64,000 nucleotides of DNA, taken from NCBI RefSeq assembly GCF_028502605.1, contig NC_079234.1, forward strand, positions 1,860,001 to 1,924,000, in the 5' to 3' direction. The translations under genes and the position numbers were made by a program. The notes beneath the pieces are model-generated. The model was not told the DNA's origin and searched no databases. It saw nothing but the letters and a program-made list of their open reading frames with translations. Each line of letters opens with the position of its first letter. Within the stretch, counting starts at the first letter, position 1. The DNA is from Trichoderma breve (Eukaryota > Ascomycota > Sordariomycetes > Hypocreales > Hypocreaceae). Positions 1 through 11,264 of this stretch are shown piece after piece.

Positions 1-2360
1 ATCGGAGTGGTGATTCTCAGTCTATTCACAAGTCGACTCCACATTCCGTAACACCACTTATGATTGACCATGGAAAGAAACAACCAATCGATGGAGGATC
101 AACTGAAGATACTGACCAGGAACCACAATCCGGTTCCGTTGAATCGGACACACAGGATCTAACGCCTCTCACATCTTTTCCTACGGAGAATCTTGGATCG
201 TATCCTAGTGGAGGGACGCACAATGTTCTCCTGGCGGATAGCTTTATTCCCAATTACGAAGATACGCACTTTGATTGGATTCTTCGAGATGCTGGGGACA
301 GGATGGACTTCAACGCTCTTAATTTCTCTCCTGACCGCATGCTACTTGACCACGCAACTTCGCCACTGTTCTGGTCAACATACCCAAGTTATCAAAATAC
401 CGCCCAAGAACCAGCCTCTAAGTACAAAGAGCCTAATGCTCAGCAGGAAGCGTGGCTCCTCGACCCACATGAGCCTTTCGAGAGATCTCTGGATATTCCA
501 AGTCTGGGTGGCCAACGCACTGATCTATCCAAAACGGGATCGTACTCTCAGATCCGGCATCTTGCTGAGGAAGATCGAGATCGTATCCGACGATCCGCCA
601 AGGCTTGCCTTGAAGAGCCGCTCTGGGCTACTGTTTCGTTTTCTGATTTCCCAAGCAGAGAAAAACTAGACCACTGCATTGATCTCTTCTTCACAAATTT
701 CCGACCGGTAAGTAGGGACCTTTGTCTCAAACTTTGATGAATGTAATATTGAAGCAGTTTGAAGGTTCTGAGCTTCATTCATAAACCCACTTTTGATCCA
801 ACAACTGCCCCAGATACGCTTATTCTTGCAATCGCCAGTATAGGGGCACGATTCACCAATCTTACCGGGGCAGCATCCTTCGCTAATGTTATTGCCAAAT
901 TAAATCGCCGCCTATTACTTTCGACGGTCTGTTACCATAATAAAGCCTGGTTCACGTAATATAGTGCTTGCGCTAATGAAGTCATCAGGGTGAACGCGAA
1001 CCACGAGTCGCACGCTCCGAGTCTTTTATGGCGGCCCAGCTGCTCCAGGGCATCTACGGATATTGTAGTGGCGATAAGGTCTTGTTCAACTATAGCGAGA
1101 GCCTGAGATGGTCGTTAGTCCAAACGGCGAAACAAATTGGCTTATTTCATGACGCACCACGGCAGACCTCCTTTACTCATAGCGAAGATGCAGAGGTTCG
1201 GTGGATGTCCTGGGTTGCTACTGAGCGACGTAAGAGACTGGGATGGGCTATATACGTATGTTTAATTTCCGAAGTCTCAACCCCTAGAAACCTGTTCTAA
1301 CATCTTTCCACAGGAGTTTGATGCCTTGGTAAGCGTTCTTCACAATCAACGCCCGGCTTTCAGCACGGGCGATCTGACGCTCTCCCTCCCTGAAGATGCA
1401 GACTACTGGGAAGCCCCATCAGCCTACTCTTGGATAGCACTACGCCCGTGGAAGACAGATCCAGAATCGATTGGCTTTCGGATTGCAGCTCGTAGCTGTT
1501 TCGATCCAAGTCTGATGGACAGTGTTCGGTTGACCGATACACAACATATCCATATCATTGTAGTGATGTTGGCTCGCTTTGTTTGGTCACTTAAAGAGCT
1601 ACAAGTGTCGCCCCTCATGGAGGTGGTGCCCGATTATTTGCCAATTGCTCAGCATAAAATGACACTTACGGACAAGATGGGAGATTTCCTGGTTTCACCC
1701 CATGCAGTAAAATACTCAACAACAGCAGGAGATCGCGCCTTTGTTCATGTTGTTCAAAGAGCCCTCATTATCCACACGTCGTATTTATATGCCGCGAGCG
1801 ACTTGATGGACTGGCTACCAGCTCTACTTCGCAGCGCGGGCCTTAACAAGGCGGCTCGCGAACGCATGGCCAAGTGGGGAGAAGAAGATCCAGCACGAGT
1901 ACGCAAGGTCATATATCATAGCTCGCAAATCATAGCGATTTGTCGGGACTTTCCGTTCAATACCCCGTACGAGTCTTTTTACGTTTTCTACGCCGGCTCT
2001 GTATTGTGGTGTTCCGCTACACTGTTGACCTCTCCTCTTGGAGATGGCATCCGCGGAGGTAATAGTGAGAATATTGGTTCTGAAAAGAAAACGGACCATA
2101 TTATTCTTCTATTGGACAAACCGTCACCTGATGATGTGGCAGGTTGGACTTCAGAAATTCTTCAGTGGGTTCGAGAGGGTGGCCAGAACATTGAACTCGG
2201 AATGTATGGCGTGCCAAATTTGAGCGCGACAGAGAGTCGAGTGCAGGTGCTTCAAGAGACTGTCCGCATATTACAAAACATGCGCTTTTGGGATATCTCA
2301 CGGGCGTTTGCTTCCACTCTCAGACGCCTCATACGAGCTGTAGAGGTCACTAATATATAG
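1..2360 (+). CDS. Fungal transcription factor, 5' truncated by the window edge
   Basis: The product looks like a nuclear regulator of the fungal-specific transcription factor class (Fungal_trans middle homology region). Coding exons run to about 707, 765 to about 920, 989-1254 and 1315-2360, joined by short GT-AG introns; the donor of the second intron is the least certain. The recognisable core runs from the 'FFTNFRP' segment through 'HKPTFDP', 'LLQGIYGYCSGDK', 'RRKRLGWAIY' and 'NQRPAFS', as in regulators that often carry N-terminal C2H2 or Zn2Cys6 DNA-binding domains. No zinc cluster is visible. The reading frame stays open upstream of the ATG at 60 to position 1, so the DNA-binding domain probably lies outside the window. 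It sits beside an enoyl reductase, a monooxygenase and a reductase, so it may be a pathway-specific regulator; that role is inferred from position only. Confidence 0.8.
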
Positions 2361-2389
2361 AAGCTAGTATACCAGCTTTTGCGCATTTA

Positions 2390-3777
2390 TTAACTACTTT
2401 GTCCAGACGTACCTTGTTCAATGGAGTAAACTATCCTTTTCCTATGTACACTGCCCGATTTCAAGTCGTCTAGTCCAGAACATATTGCATTCAAACCCCC
2501 AGGCCGTACTTCTACAGCCCCGTGTTTAATTGCGCTAGTTGTTATGAGCTGCTCTGCAAGCGGAGAAAAATTAACTGCGAAGTTTACATCATCGTGGTTA
2601 ATATCTGCTCGAATGCCTTTTGATTCGAAGAGGAATTCTCTATTCATCATTGTGAAGCCGAAAATCCTGACAACCGTTATACGTGGATCGTTGATCCAGT
2701 TCTGCGCAGTAAAGCTTATGTACTTGCCTCCAGAAATTTCCATGTTGGTGGCGCATATAGCAGCAGAGTACTTTGTCGCGATACAATCGACTGACGCTTC
2801 TATTTTGCCTTGCGTTGCGCTACGCAAAAGCGTCAAAGTAGTCGGATCGTCCTGTATGTTTGCACATTTAGTTGTAGTTTCCAGGGACTAAGAAAGTACT
2901 GGATAATAATAGACCAAAGTTACAGGTATGCATAGGAGTTGGTATAAGAACTTACATGATAGAAAACATAATCAGCACCACATCTTTTCACCAACTCGAA
3001 GCTCTCTTGAGAACAGACGGTGTATACAGTTAGCCCCGACCTTGTTTTTATTTGTGTGTCAGAAATCCATTAGTGCGTTAAGTAAATCTCAACCAAGATC
3101 GTTAATTTAGTCGGTACTTACAGCTTCGCCAATTGAATTTGCATTGACCCGGTAGCCGTGCCGCCCCCATAGATTAACACCTCCTTGAGTTTACTCTCAT
3201 CGTTTGCTAGAGGCTCTTTGATGGCTTTATCACCTAGAAGTGGTGGATATGGTATTGGCAGACATTTATATAGAGCGAGTCCACCAACAAATAGAGGAGA
3301 TGGCACTGATGCGCCGTCTTCGAACGACATATTATTGGGTAGGCGAAGAATCATATGGGCTGGAGCAGCAACATACTGGGCAAATGCACCGTCTGTTGGC
3401 CTCAGAGGATTGCCTTTTCAACAACCCAATTGATTAGCAGAAGCTTCCGAATATATCGCCCCAGTTGAGTTGTATACTGAGCTTCAGACTTAAAACGATG
3501 GTTTGACCTAACCTCCTGCTACAAAGCCGATGACACGTTCGCCGATCTCGATCTTTGTCACCGCATCGCCAACACAAGTTACGGTGCCAGCAAAGTCACA
3601 GCCAAGGATGGTTGACACTGAAGGCTTTGATCCATGAAGTATCTTCCAATCAATTGGACTCAAGGCTACGGCGGCAACTTTGACGAGAACCTCGCCGCTG
3701 GTAGGCGCCGGTATTTCGCACTCCCTGACCTCAGCTGCTCCACACTCGTGGTGATAAAGAGCGAGCTGGGAACTCAT
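2390..3777 (-). CDS. Stand-alone medium-chain enoyl reductase / zinc-free alcohol dehydrogenase (trans-ER like)
   Basis: This is a medium-chain dehydrogenase/reductase of the fungal trans-acting enoyl reductase type, NADPH dependent and probably cytosolic. Exon 1 from ATG 3777 has the GroES-like half ('LSPIDWKILHG', 'GCDFAGTV', 'GERVIGFV'). Exon 2 (about 3430-3120) carries 'NPLRPTDGAFAQYV' and the nucleotide-binding stretch 'IYGGGTATGSMQIQLAK'. A short exon near 3040-2960 gives 'YTVCSQESFELVKRCGADYVF'-type sequence, and the last exon ends at 2390. No zinc-binding cysteine pattern is seen. Relatives act on polyketide chains alongside a highly reducing PKS or PKS-NRPS, but no synthase is present here. 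It is divergently transcribed from the monooxygenase at 4323, with 545 bp between the start codons. An independent quinone or alkenal reductase is the main alternative. Confidence 0.8.
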
Positions 3778-4322
3778 ATGGACCGCTTAGACTGGAAAGA
3801 ATATTTGGTATATTGTTTAGGATTTGGAGGATTAAAAAATTCTTCAGAATTGCCAAGGAAAATAATTCTGTCTTGTGGAACTTCTAAGGTTCTCCGGAGA
3901 GCAAGGTCGGCACTCAGATGACGAACACCGACAATCGCTGCAGTAAGAACGGGCGACTCTTCAGCCAAAAAAACCTGGCAATGTTTTCTGGTACTGTTTC
4001 TTTGAAGAATGGAGAGAGTCTACGGATGGAAAATTTGGTGCAGCTCGCCCGGAGCGTATTTATCGACCGGGCCGCTCTGTTTACCACTTACACACCATCT
4101 CCGACACATCATCTCCGACACATCATCTCCGAGTCAACGATCGCCGAACAGCGATAGATGTATCTCGAGGATTTGCATCAAATTATCTTTCTCTAACTGA
4201 GCGTGGTGTCTTTCTATATAAACCATGCAGTAAATGTACATAGAGATGCATTAGATTTCTGGACTATTTTGCAGCCGTGCTGTTTTCCATAGTAACATTG
4301 AAGCTTTAATCGCAAGTAAAAA
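3778..4322. promoter_or_regulatory. Shared divergent promoter with a 14-bp tandem repeat
   Basis: This spacer separates the head-to-head start codons of the enoyl reductase (3777, minus) and the monooxygenase (4323, plus). It contains three consecutive 14-bp units, 'ACACAYCATCTCCG', at 4090-4103, 4104-4117 and 4118-4131. The last two units are identical and the first differs by one base. The sequence 'TATATAAACC' near 4215-4224, about 100 bp before the monooxygenase ATG, is a plausible TATA element. The repeats are plausible binding sites for a cluster regulator; that function is an inference. Confidence 0.5.
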
Positions 4323-6725
4323 ATGGCGATTTCATCTAATGACCAACCATCTTCGACAAGCCTCTTGGAACGTCTTCCAGGGAAACTACCTCAGACCCGG
4401 ATTCCAGATGACGTCGATCTCCAAGCAGGGCCAAATGCCATCGCTGATAAGTTCTCTCGACTAAGCGCAGATGACTTCACGGACGATGCGTTATGGCGTG
4501 ATACTTACGGCCTTACTGGCACGATGCGCACATTCTATTCTGGAGACACAATTGCTACTATTTGGAACATTTTAAGTAAAAGTCGCGGCATTGTGTCCCA
4601 CGCCAAAGTCGTTCCGAGCTCTGCCAAAGTCCTTAGGTTGGATGAAGAGACCTCTTGGATAGAGTGTCGGCTTTTCTTCCAGACCGAATATCCTGCGACA
4701 GACTGCTCAGCAATCATACACTTGGTCCCAAGCGCCAGTGGAGAATGGAAAATCTGGGTATTACGCACAATCCTCGAGCAGATTTCTGGCCATGGAAACG
4801 TCGATTCTCTCGCGCCTTGTATGCCGCTGGCTAACGGCTACATACAAGTAGAACACAAAATTACATCATCAATGAAGGATCCTCATTTTCATGCTGTAGT
4901 TGTTGGTGGCGGCCAAAGTGGGCTCAGTACCGGCGGCCGGCTCCAAGCACTGGGAGTGTCCTACGTTATATTAGAGAAGAATGAAGAGGTTGGCGAAGCT
5001 TGGGGTCTAAGATACAACTCTGCCAAACGTACGACTCACATCTAACGCAAACCTCATTGAGTCTTATGGTCGGTGGAATTATTGCTAACATCATCTTTAG
5101 TTCACACAGTTCGAGAATATTGTGAATAGTAGACACTCAAGCAATATGGACGTAATGGGCTAACAGTAGAACAGCACACCTCCCATTTGACCGTACATTT
5201 GGCTCTGAGCTGGGCGAATACCTAGGTAAAGATCAATTGGCCGCTGGTCATAAAAGATGGGCTGAGAAGTATGGAATCGTAAGTTTACCAAATTTTACCG
5301 CCCTTACCTGCAATTTTTACGCTCCTAACTGAGCGCCGGAATCAAAATATCTGGCTTTCGACGACGTTAGTATCAGGAAGCTGGAATGAAGATCAGCAAC
5401 TTTATACTCTCATGATTAACAAGACTGGGATTATCTCAAAAATAACAGCGAAACATGTTGTTTTTGCTACAGGAGCCGGATCGCAAGTTCCTTTAATACC
5501 GGAGTGGCCAGACAAGGTAAGTGGGTGAGCTTTGTTTGAAGAGGATCCTATGATGCGACGTGAGATGTGAACAGCAATCTGACATATCGACAATATAACC
5601 CAGGATAAGTTTAACGGTATCATAATGCATTCACAGAACTACAAGTCAGCCGAGGGGTGGAGAGGAAAGCGAGGAATAGTTGTCGGCACAGCAAATACAG
5701 GTAACTGAACCTCTCACAAATACCGGTATACTGGCGCTGACATTGTAGCTCATGATGTTGCTGATGATATGCTTGAAGAGGGAATGGCGGTAACGATGAT
5801 TCAGCGTAGCCGTACCTGTGAGACTCGCATGCATTCAAAGCGACATCCTTATCTAACAAGACACTAGTTGTGCTCCCAGTAGAATACATCGCGAGTCGAT
5901 ATCACGGTAAGCAAAACTTGGAGATGTGCTACAAATAGCGAACTAACACAGCTTCTACTTCTCGCCAGTGCTGTATAATGAAAACATACCAACAGAAATG
6001 AGCGATCGAACGATGTTTAGCAATCCCGTTTCAGTCAGTCGACTCCTCTCAGCCAAATCGTTCCATGCTATGGCGAGAGCAGAGCCGAAAAGATGGGAAG
6101 CCCTTGAGAATGCTGGCTTCAGGGTGGATCCTTACGGGGATATCCAAGAAGCAATCAACATCAAATTAGGAGGCCATTACATCGACGTCGGCACGTCAGC
6201 CAAAATCAGCAAAGGCTATGTAAGAATCTCCACCCTCTTCAGTTCCCAAAATTATTCATCTGCCGCTCATAAATTACACGTCTAATACTGATATCACATG
6301 CGACACAGATTAAAATCAAGTCAGATGCGTTGGTGGAAAGATATACTTCCTCTGGCCTGCTTTTCACGGACGGCACGAAGATTGATGCAGATGTTATTGT
6401 GCTTGCTACAGGCTTTAATGGCAATTTGCGAAATGATGTTGAACGCATTTTTGGCAAGGCCGTGGCGGATTGTGCCGGCGACTGTTTCGGCATTAACGAA
6501 GAAGGCGAAGTGCTTGGAGCTTTTCGCGTACTACAGCGTAAGTCCTAACCTAGAATTACCTCTTCAACTAGCTATGATGCTATTACTAGACTAACGATAA
6601 TTCTAGAGCCTGGTATGTGGTATCTTGGTGGAGCGTTGGGTCATGCAAGATATTATTCTCGGTTCATTGCACTTTCAATCAAGGCAGACGAGCTGGGTAT
6701 GCCATTTCCCGTATATGTAGACTAG
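4323..6725 (+). CDS. FAD-dependent flavin monooxygenase with N-terminal NTF2/SnoaL-like region
   Basis: This is a flavin-containing monooxygenase related to YUCCA-like and Baeyer-Villiger enzymes, using FAD and NADPH. Exon 1 encodes about 170 residues resembling an NTF2/SnoaL-like fold ('DDALWRDTYGLTGTMRTFY'), then the FAD motif 'VVGGGQSGLSTGG' and 'EEVGEAWGLRY'. Later exons give 'HLPFDRTFGSELGEYLGKD', 'HVVFATGAGSQVPLIPEWP', the NADPH-binding segment 'RGIVVGTANTAHDVADDM', 'VIVLATGFNGN' (the conserved ATG motif) and 'MWYLGGALGHARYYSRF'. At least seven introns are needed, and one exon is only 21 nt (5101-5121). The stop is at 6723-6725. The N-terminal extension plus FMO core is common in fungal members. 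Context suggests oxidation of a product of the neighbouring pathway; the substrate is unknown. Confidence 0.88.
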
Positions 6726-7312
6726 AGCTCCAAGTAGACGTGTAGCACTTAATAAACCAGAATACATGAAAGTAATTACAAATACAGTAAACTCGGAGAT
6801 TGAGGTGATTATCCCAGACTCACTATTACTAAGAGACATACGAAGTATATCACTGAGGCCCATCATCTTGATGGAGATAAGCGGAGATACTATTATAGTA
6901 GCAACCCCGACGTGCGCTTAGGGCTTTGGATGTGTCGGAGCCATAAACGAAAGTCTAGTGATTTATGATCTTGCCGGGGCAATTCGAAGCCGAGTATTAT
7001 AAATCGCACTGGTTTTTAATTCATCAATCTAGATGGAAGAACTGGTCGCATATCCGTAGTTAAGGTATTCTCCGAGAAACAGGCATCTAGGTGGGGACTA
7101 ACACAACAGCTCCGCGGCAATGAAGTGGTGGCGTGTTGAAGGCCCAGTTTAGGTATACCGAACGCTGAAGAGCTCGATGTGTATCGTGAGTGAAGGTTCG
7201 TGGAATAGAGACTCATAATAAGCTTAAATAACATTGATTTGTTAGAAAATGTTCACTCTCTTCCTTCGGTTACTCATTCGACATAATCTCGCCCAGGACT
7301 AAACATTCAATC
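6726..7312. other. Intergenic spacer, monooxygenase to reductase
   Basis: No credible gene was seen on either strand. A single 'TTCTCCGAGA' near 7068-7077 resembles the core of the repeat in the divergent promoter at 4090-4131, but one short match is weak evidence. Confidence 0.4.
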
Positions 7313-8486
7313 ATGGCTCCTCCTGCAAATGGCAACTCCGTCTCCGGACACCAACTGGCTGCTACGTATGCAGACAAAATCAAGGACAAGATCATTCTTG
7401 TTACTGGAGTATCTCAAGGAAGTCTTGGAGAAGAGTACTGCTTAGCTATTGCTAAGTTTCAGCCCAAGATTTTGATTCTCGCAGGTCGCAGTGCCGACAA
7501 AGTCAAATACATGTCCGATGCTATCTCGAAGATCGACTCCAAAATGGCCACCAAGTTTCTTGAACTGAATCTTGAATCTCTCTCTGCAGTCAAAAAGGCG
7601 GCTGAAACAGTTAACTCTTGGGATGATGTGCCATATATCGACGTCTTCTGCCACAATGCTGCCATCATGGGTACGACCCACGGCGTGACAACAGACGGCT
7701 TCGAGAGGCAGTTGGGCATTAATTATCTGGCTACTTGGGTCTTTACAAACACCATTTTACCGAAGATTCTCAAATCACAGGACCCAAGGGTTGTGCTTCT
7801 TGGTAGCGATGGTCATCGCTGGGGCCCGATTCGCTGGAATGATCACAATTTCAAGGTAAGAGATTTGGCATTCATTACCTTACAAGGAAATTATCGGCTG
7901 ATAAATCCTATTATAACGTCGTACAGGGTGGTGAAGCTTACAATAGATGGCGTGCATACGGTCAATCAAAAACAGCAATTCACCTGTATGCTCTCTATCT
8001 TGGTAAACTACTTGGAAAGAGGGCACAGGTATTCGGCCTCGACCCTGGTGTGATAATGACCCCATTGGGAGGACACGTTGACTGGGCAGGCGAATTTGGA
8101 GACATCAGTGAGTTGCTAATGTACTATTATTTGGAGGCAATCCCAGATTACTGACACACTCCTTAGACAAAATCGACTTTGAACTGGGTAATGAAGAAGC
8201 CGCGAATGGATGGCCAAAGTACCGAAGTAAAGAAGCGGGCATCGCAACGAGTGTCTATGCTTCATTTGATCCAGATCTTTCGGGTAAGCATATCTACTAC
8301 TTCATTCCTTAGTGTTGTACATACGCTAATCCTTGCATGAAAGAATATACTGGAGCGTACCTCGCAGATTGTCAGGTCGCAGACCCTTATGTTCATACTG
8401 TCAGACCTTGGGCATCCAGCGAAGTCGAGGCCAATAAGCTCTGGAAGTGGACTGAAGAGCTCCTCAACCTGAAGTTTTCATTCTAA
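7313..8486 (+). CDS. Short-chain dehydrogenase/reductase
   Basis: This is an NAD(P)H-dependent oxidoreductase of the classical/atypical SDR superfamily (Rossmann fold, cytosolic). Exons are 7313-7855, 7927-8107, 8167-8283 and 8345-8486, all with GT-AG introns. The cofactor loop near residue 28 is 'VTGVSQGSLGEEY', a variant of TGxxxGxG. The usual NNAG is 'HNAAIMG'. The catalytic Ser lies in 'VVLLGSDGH', and the Tyr/Lys pair is 'YGQSK' just after the first intron. 'VFGLDPGVIMTPLGG' is the expected PG motif after the active site. The total is about 325 residues, normal for the WWOX/retinol-dehydrogenase-like fungal group. It lies downstream of the monooxygenase on the same strand and may act in the same pathway. 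The substrate cannot be read from sequence. Confidence 0.88.
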
Positions 8487-8651
8487 ATTTGTCGCGGTGG
8501 ATGAGCAACTGAATATGAGAACTTGATGGACGAGTCCAGTATCAGTTCTAGTAAGAGAATAAGCATGGTATCATTTTATAGACTAGTCTTTCGTGATATG
8601 TAGATAGTATATAACCAAACATCAAGACAAATTCTGCAATTAATGTATGAA

Positions 8652-11264
8652 TCATAACAAAAGAAGCATCTGTGCCTCAGCCGAGCCAAGATTCCACTTC
8701 TGAATAACCTCACCCTGCATTATCCCGTGCACATAACACTCGCCCACAATCTTCCAAGCCCGCTTTCCCGTAGCAGATACACACTTCCGAAGCACAAAAG
8801 GTACACCGGAGCCAAAGAGCACAGCTACCCTATCTCCAAGCTCTGATTTATGGGGACCTAAGCCAAAGTAGCCCTTCTTAGTGATGAAGAATTTTCGTCC
8901 CAGAGCATACTTTTCGATATCTGCAGGCAGAGTATTCTGTGGCACAAGACTTACTTCCTGCTTCAGGGTTTCATCCACCTCATCGTACGCCCGACGCAAG
9001 AAGTCTTGATCAGAAGGATCTTCGATAGCCTCAGGATACGATTTGATTCCTCTTGACCGCCTGTTTTTTGCTTGGTGCTTGGCGAGTTCGTCCCTGTGGC
9101 GTCTGGACTCCCAGTATGGACCAGGAATTACGTTTAGCAAATCAAATGGTCGATGGTATAAGTCGTATGGTTGTTGGTGCCATGCTGAAGCAAGTTGACC
9201 AAAGAGCGCAACGTATTCGTCATTGTGAGGTGGAAATACCTCCTCCCTTAGCTGAGGAGCAAGTCGGTGCTCAAATCTAGAACCACCATCTCTTTCTTTT
9301 TCTTTGTTGAAAATAGAAGTCGGACGCTTGATAACTTCATTCATCTCTGCAAGGCTAATCAATCCTGTGGTTCTAGCTGTTATAGGAGGCTGGCCTGGTA
9401 CCCATGACTTTGGGATTTCTGGGAGCCAGTCTTCATAGCGTGGATGATCCTTAGTTTCATCGTCTTCATCTGGGATTGCTTGTCCCACAAACAATGTAGA
9501 CCAAAACGCTTCCAACAACTCGGCTGCAGTAGGATACCTGTTTGCTGCGCTTTTGTTAGACACGGCGAGATGTTTGCAACAACCCACTGCAACTATGAAA
9601 TTGGTCGCATCAGCCAAATTTTGGTCGATATCTTCAACAAAGCTATCATGACACACTTCAACTTCATCCCACAAAACTCCCTTGATTTGCAAAGACTTTT
9701 CGTTCTTGTTGATCTTGAAGCTGGCATTGACCGACATGGCGGTTGCATACAATGGCTTTGCAGTAGAGTGTCGGAGCTCTTGTAGAAGCCATTTCTTCAT
9801 CTGGCGCTCAGTGATAAGCTCACCTTGCTGTATTGCGTCGGGGTTTTCCGGCATATTGGGGTTTTCATCTCCAATCGCAAGGATGAAGTCATTGCGAGAC
9901 AGCATTGCTTCAATCTGTTCTTTGACATGATCCGGGCACTGTTTGTGGAATGTAAAATGGTCCGGTATGTCTTTCAGGCTTTTGACGACTGCAGAGCCGT
10001 TGGCAGCTATTTCTAATCGTTTTATCCGACGTTCCCTCAATACTTCTTCCTCGGCACTGCTAACCAGAGGATTCACGTGGAATCCGGCTGGTGTCTCTCT
10101 GGCTTCATCATCGCCGAAACGAGCCCTAGGCTTTTTAAAAATGGGCTCTGCCCACCACGGAACGTCGAAATACCGTTGAATATTTCTGAAAGGCAGTGAT
10201 AGCGCACCAGGCGGAACAGACCAGTCTGGAGCCCAAGATGGTATGTCTGCACTACCATTCACACAGTGGCGGAGGACTTCCAAACCTGTCTCACCGGATA
10301 GCAGTTCTGCAGCGAAGTCGACGTATACGTCCTCCACGGATTGATCATATCTTGTCGGTAGTCGTTTTGAAGGTACTCTTGAAAACATGTTCCAGATTGC
10401 ATAAATCTTGTCTCGCCTGTTTGTAGCCAGGAAGTGCCTATAACGGCAAATCAAGTCAAACAGAGACTTGGACGTTGGCTCTTTCGTAAAATAGTATCCG
10501 GCACTATCTCGCAAGCTATCGAGCTCTAAAATCTCTGTAATAGTTGGGAAGGCTTGCCTTCTATCGTCTTGGTAAGCTTTTATACGAGCAGCCGCAATTA
10601 CTACGGACATCCACGAAACGCGGATATGGCCGCAGATAATCGAGGCCTTGTCCAACTTTAGTCCCATTGCACCCGCAGTGAGCTCTTGCACTATCCAGAT
10701 GCGCTTCCACCAAGGGCGTTCAAGCAGGCTCTGCATAGCTTGCCAGGCATGGTTGGGAATGTTGGGCATCTTGTCATATGGAGAAGCATGGCCAAGATGG
10801 TTGATCCAATCCATTGCCCGGTCGCTGTCGGATGAAGGTTCCCCAAGCCAGATAATCAGCGCCCTGGCTGCTGCGTAGATTAGGTTCATCATTGGAATCT
10901 GGTGGTTTTTCTCCAATAAGTCGCTCTGATTGACACATATTGCATCTATCCATAGGTCAACGCCCTGACCTGCTTCCTGGTAGTTTTCTAAGAATGCATA
11001 TAGATTTGCGGTAACTGGGAACGCGATTCCATTGATAAGGATGTCCTTGGTGACTGTAGGCGGGCCCCAGGTATATGATAAAGCCTCGAAAAAGGGACCC
11101 CCTCTTTTAATGTCCAGTAAGTTGCGTTTGATAAGCGAAGCTTGAATCTTTGTTGACCCTGTCTTCGGCTCTAGTCTTAAAAGACGTATTTGGAGCTCAT
11201 CTAATGGTAATTGCTGGTAGAGCAGTTCTGAGTTCCCGATATTGTTTGGATGTTGCGCGGACAT
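8652..11264 (-). CDS. HET-domain (heterokaryon incompatibility) protein
   Basis: This 870-residue intronless reading frame has an N-terminal HET domain at about residues 57-200. The diagnostic blocks are 'FEALSYTWGPP', 'VTANLYAFLE', 'LWIDAICVNQSDLLEKNHQIPMM', split here as 'LWIDAICVNQ' followed by 'QIPMMNLIYAAARALIIWLGEP', and 'RPWWKRIWIVQEL'. HET domains are TIR-related death effectors in fungal non-self recognition. The long C-terminal part has no repeat or NTPase that I recognise; its end ('GDRVAVLFGSGVPFVLR') matches the short beta-rich tail found in many HET proteins. It converges with the reductase at 8486, leaving 165 bp. Whether it takes part in vegetative incompatibility is unknown, since many HET genes have no phenotype. 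Confidence 0.93.
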   Translation of the reverse strand: MSAQHPNNIGNSELLYQQLPLDELQIRLLRLEPKTGSTKIQASLIKRNLLDIKRGGPFFEALSYTWGPPTVTKDILINGIAFPVTANLYAFLENYQEAGQGVDLWIDAICVNQSDLLEKNHQIPMMNLIYAAARALIIWLGEPSSDSDRAMDWINHLGHASPYDKMPNIPNHAWQAMQSLLERPWWKRIWIVQELTAGAMGLKLDKASIICGHIRVSWMSVVIAAARIKAYQDDRRQAFPTITEILELDSLRDSAGYYFTKEPTSKSLFDLICRYRHFLATNRRDKIYAIWNMFSRVPSKRLPTRYDQSVEDVYVDFAAELLSGETGLEVLRHCVNGSADIPSWAPDWSVPPGALSLPFRNIQRYFDVPWWAEPIFKKPRARFGDDEARETPAGFHVNPLVSSAEEEVLRERRIKRLEIAANGSAVVKSLKDIPDHFTFHKQCPDHVKEQIEAMLSRNDFILAIGDENPNMPENPDAIQQGELITERQMKKWLLQELRHSTAKPLYATAMSVNASFKINKNEKSLQIKGVLWDEVEVCHDSFVEDIDQNLADATNFIVAVGCCKHLAVSNKSAANRYPTAAELLEAFWSTLFVGQAIPDEDDETKDHPRYEDWLPEIPKSWVPGQPPITARTTGLISLAEMNEVIKRPTSIFNKEKERDGGSRFEHRLAPQLREEVFPPHNDEYVALFGQLASAWHQQPYDLYHRPFDLLNVIPGPYWESRRHRDELAKHQAKNRRSRGIKSYPEAIEDPSDQDFLRRAYDEVDETLKQEVSLVPQNTLPADIEKYALGRKFFITKKGYFGLGPHKSELGDRVAVLFGSGVPFVLRKCVSATGKRAWKIVGECYVHGIMQGEVIQKWNLGSAEAQMLLLL

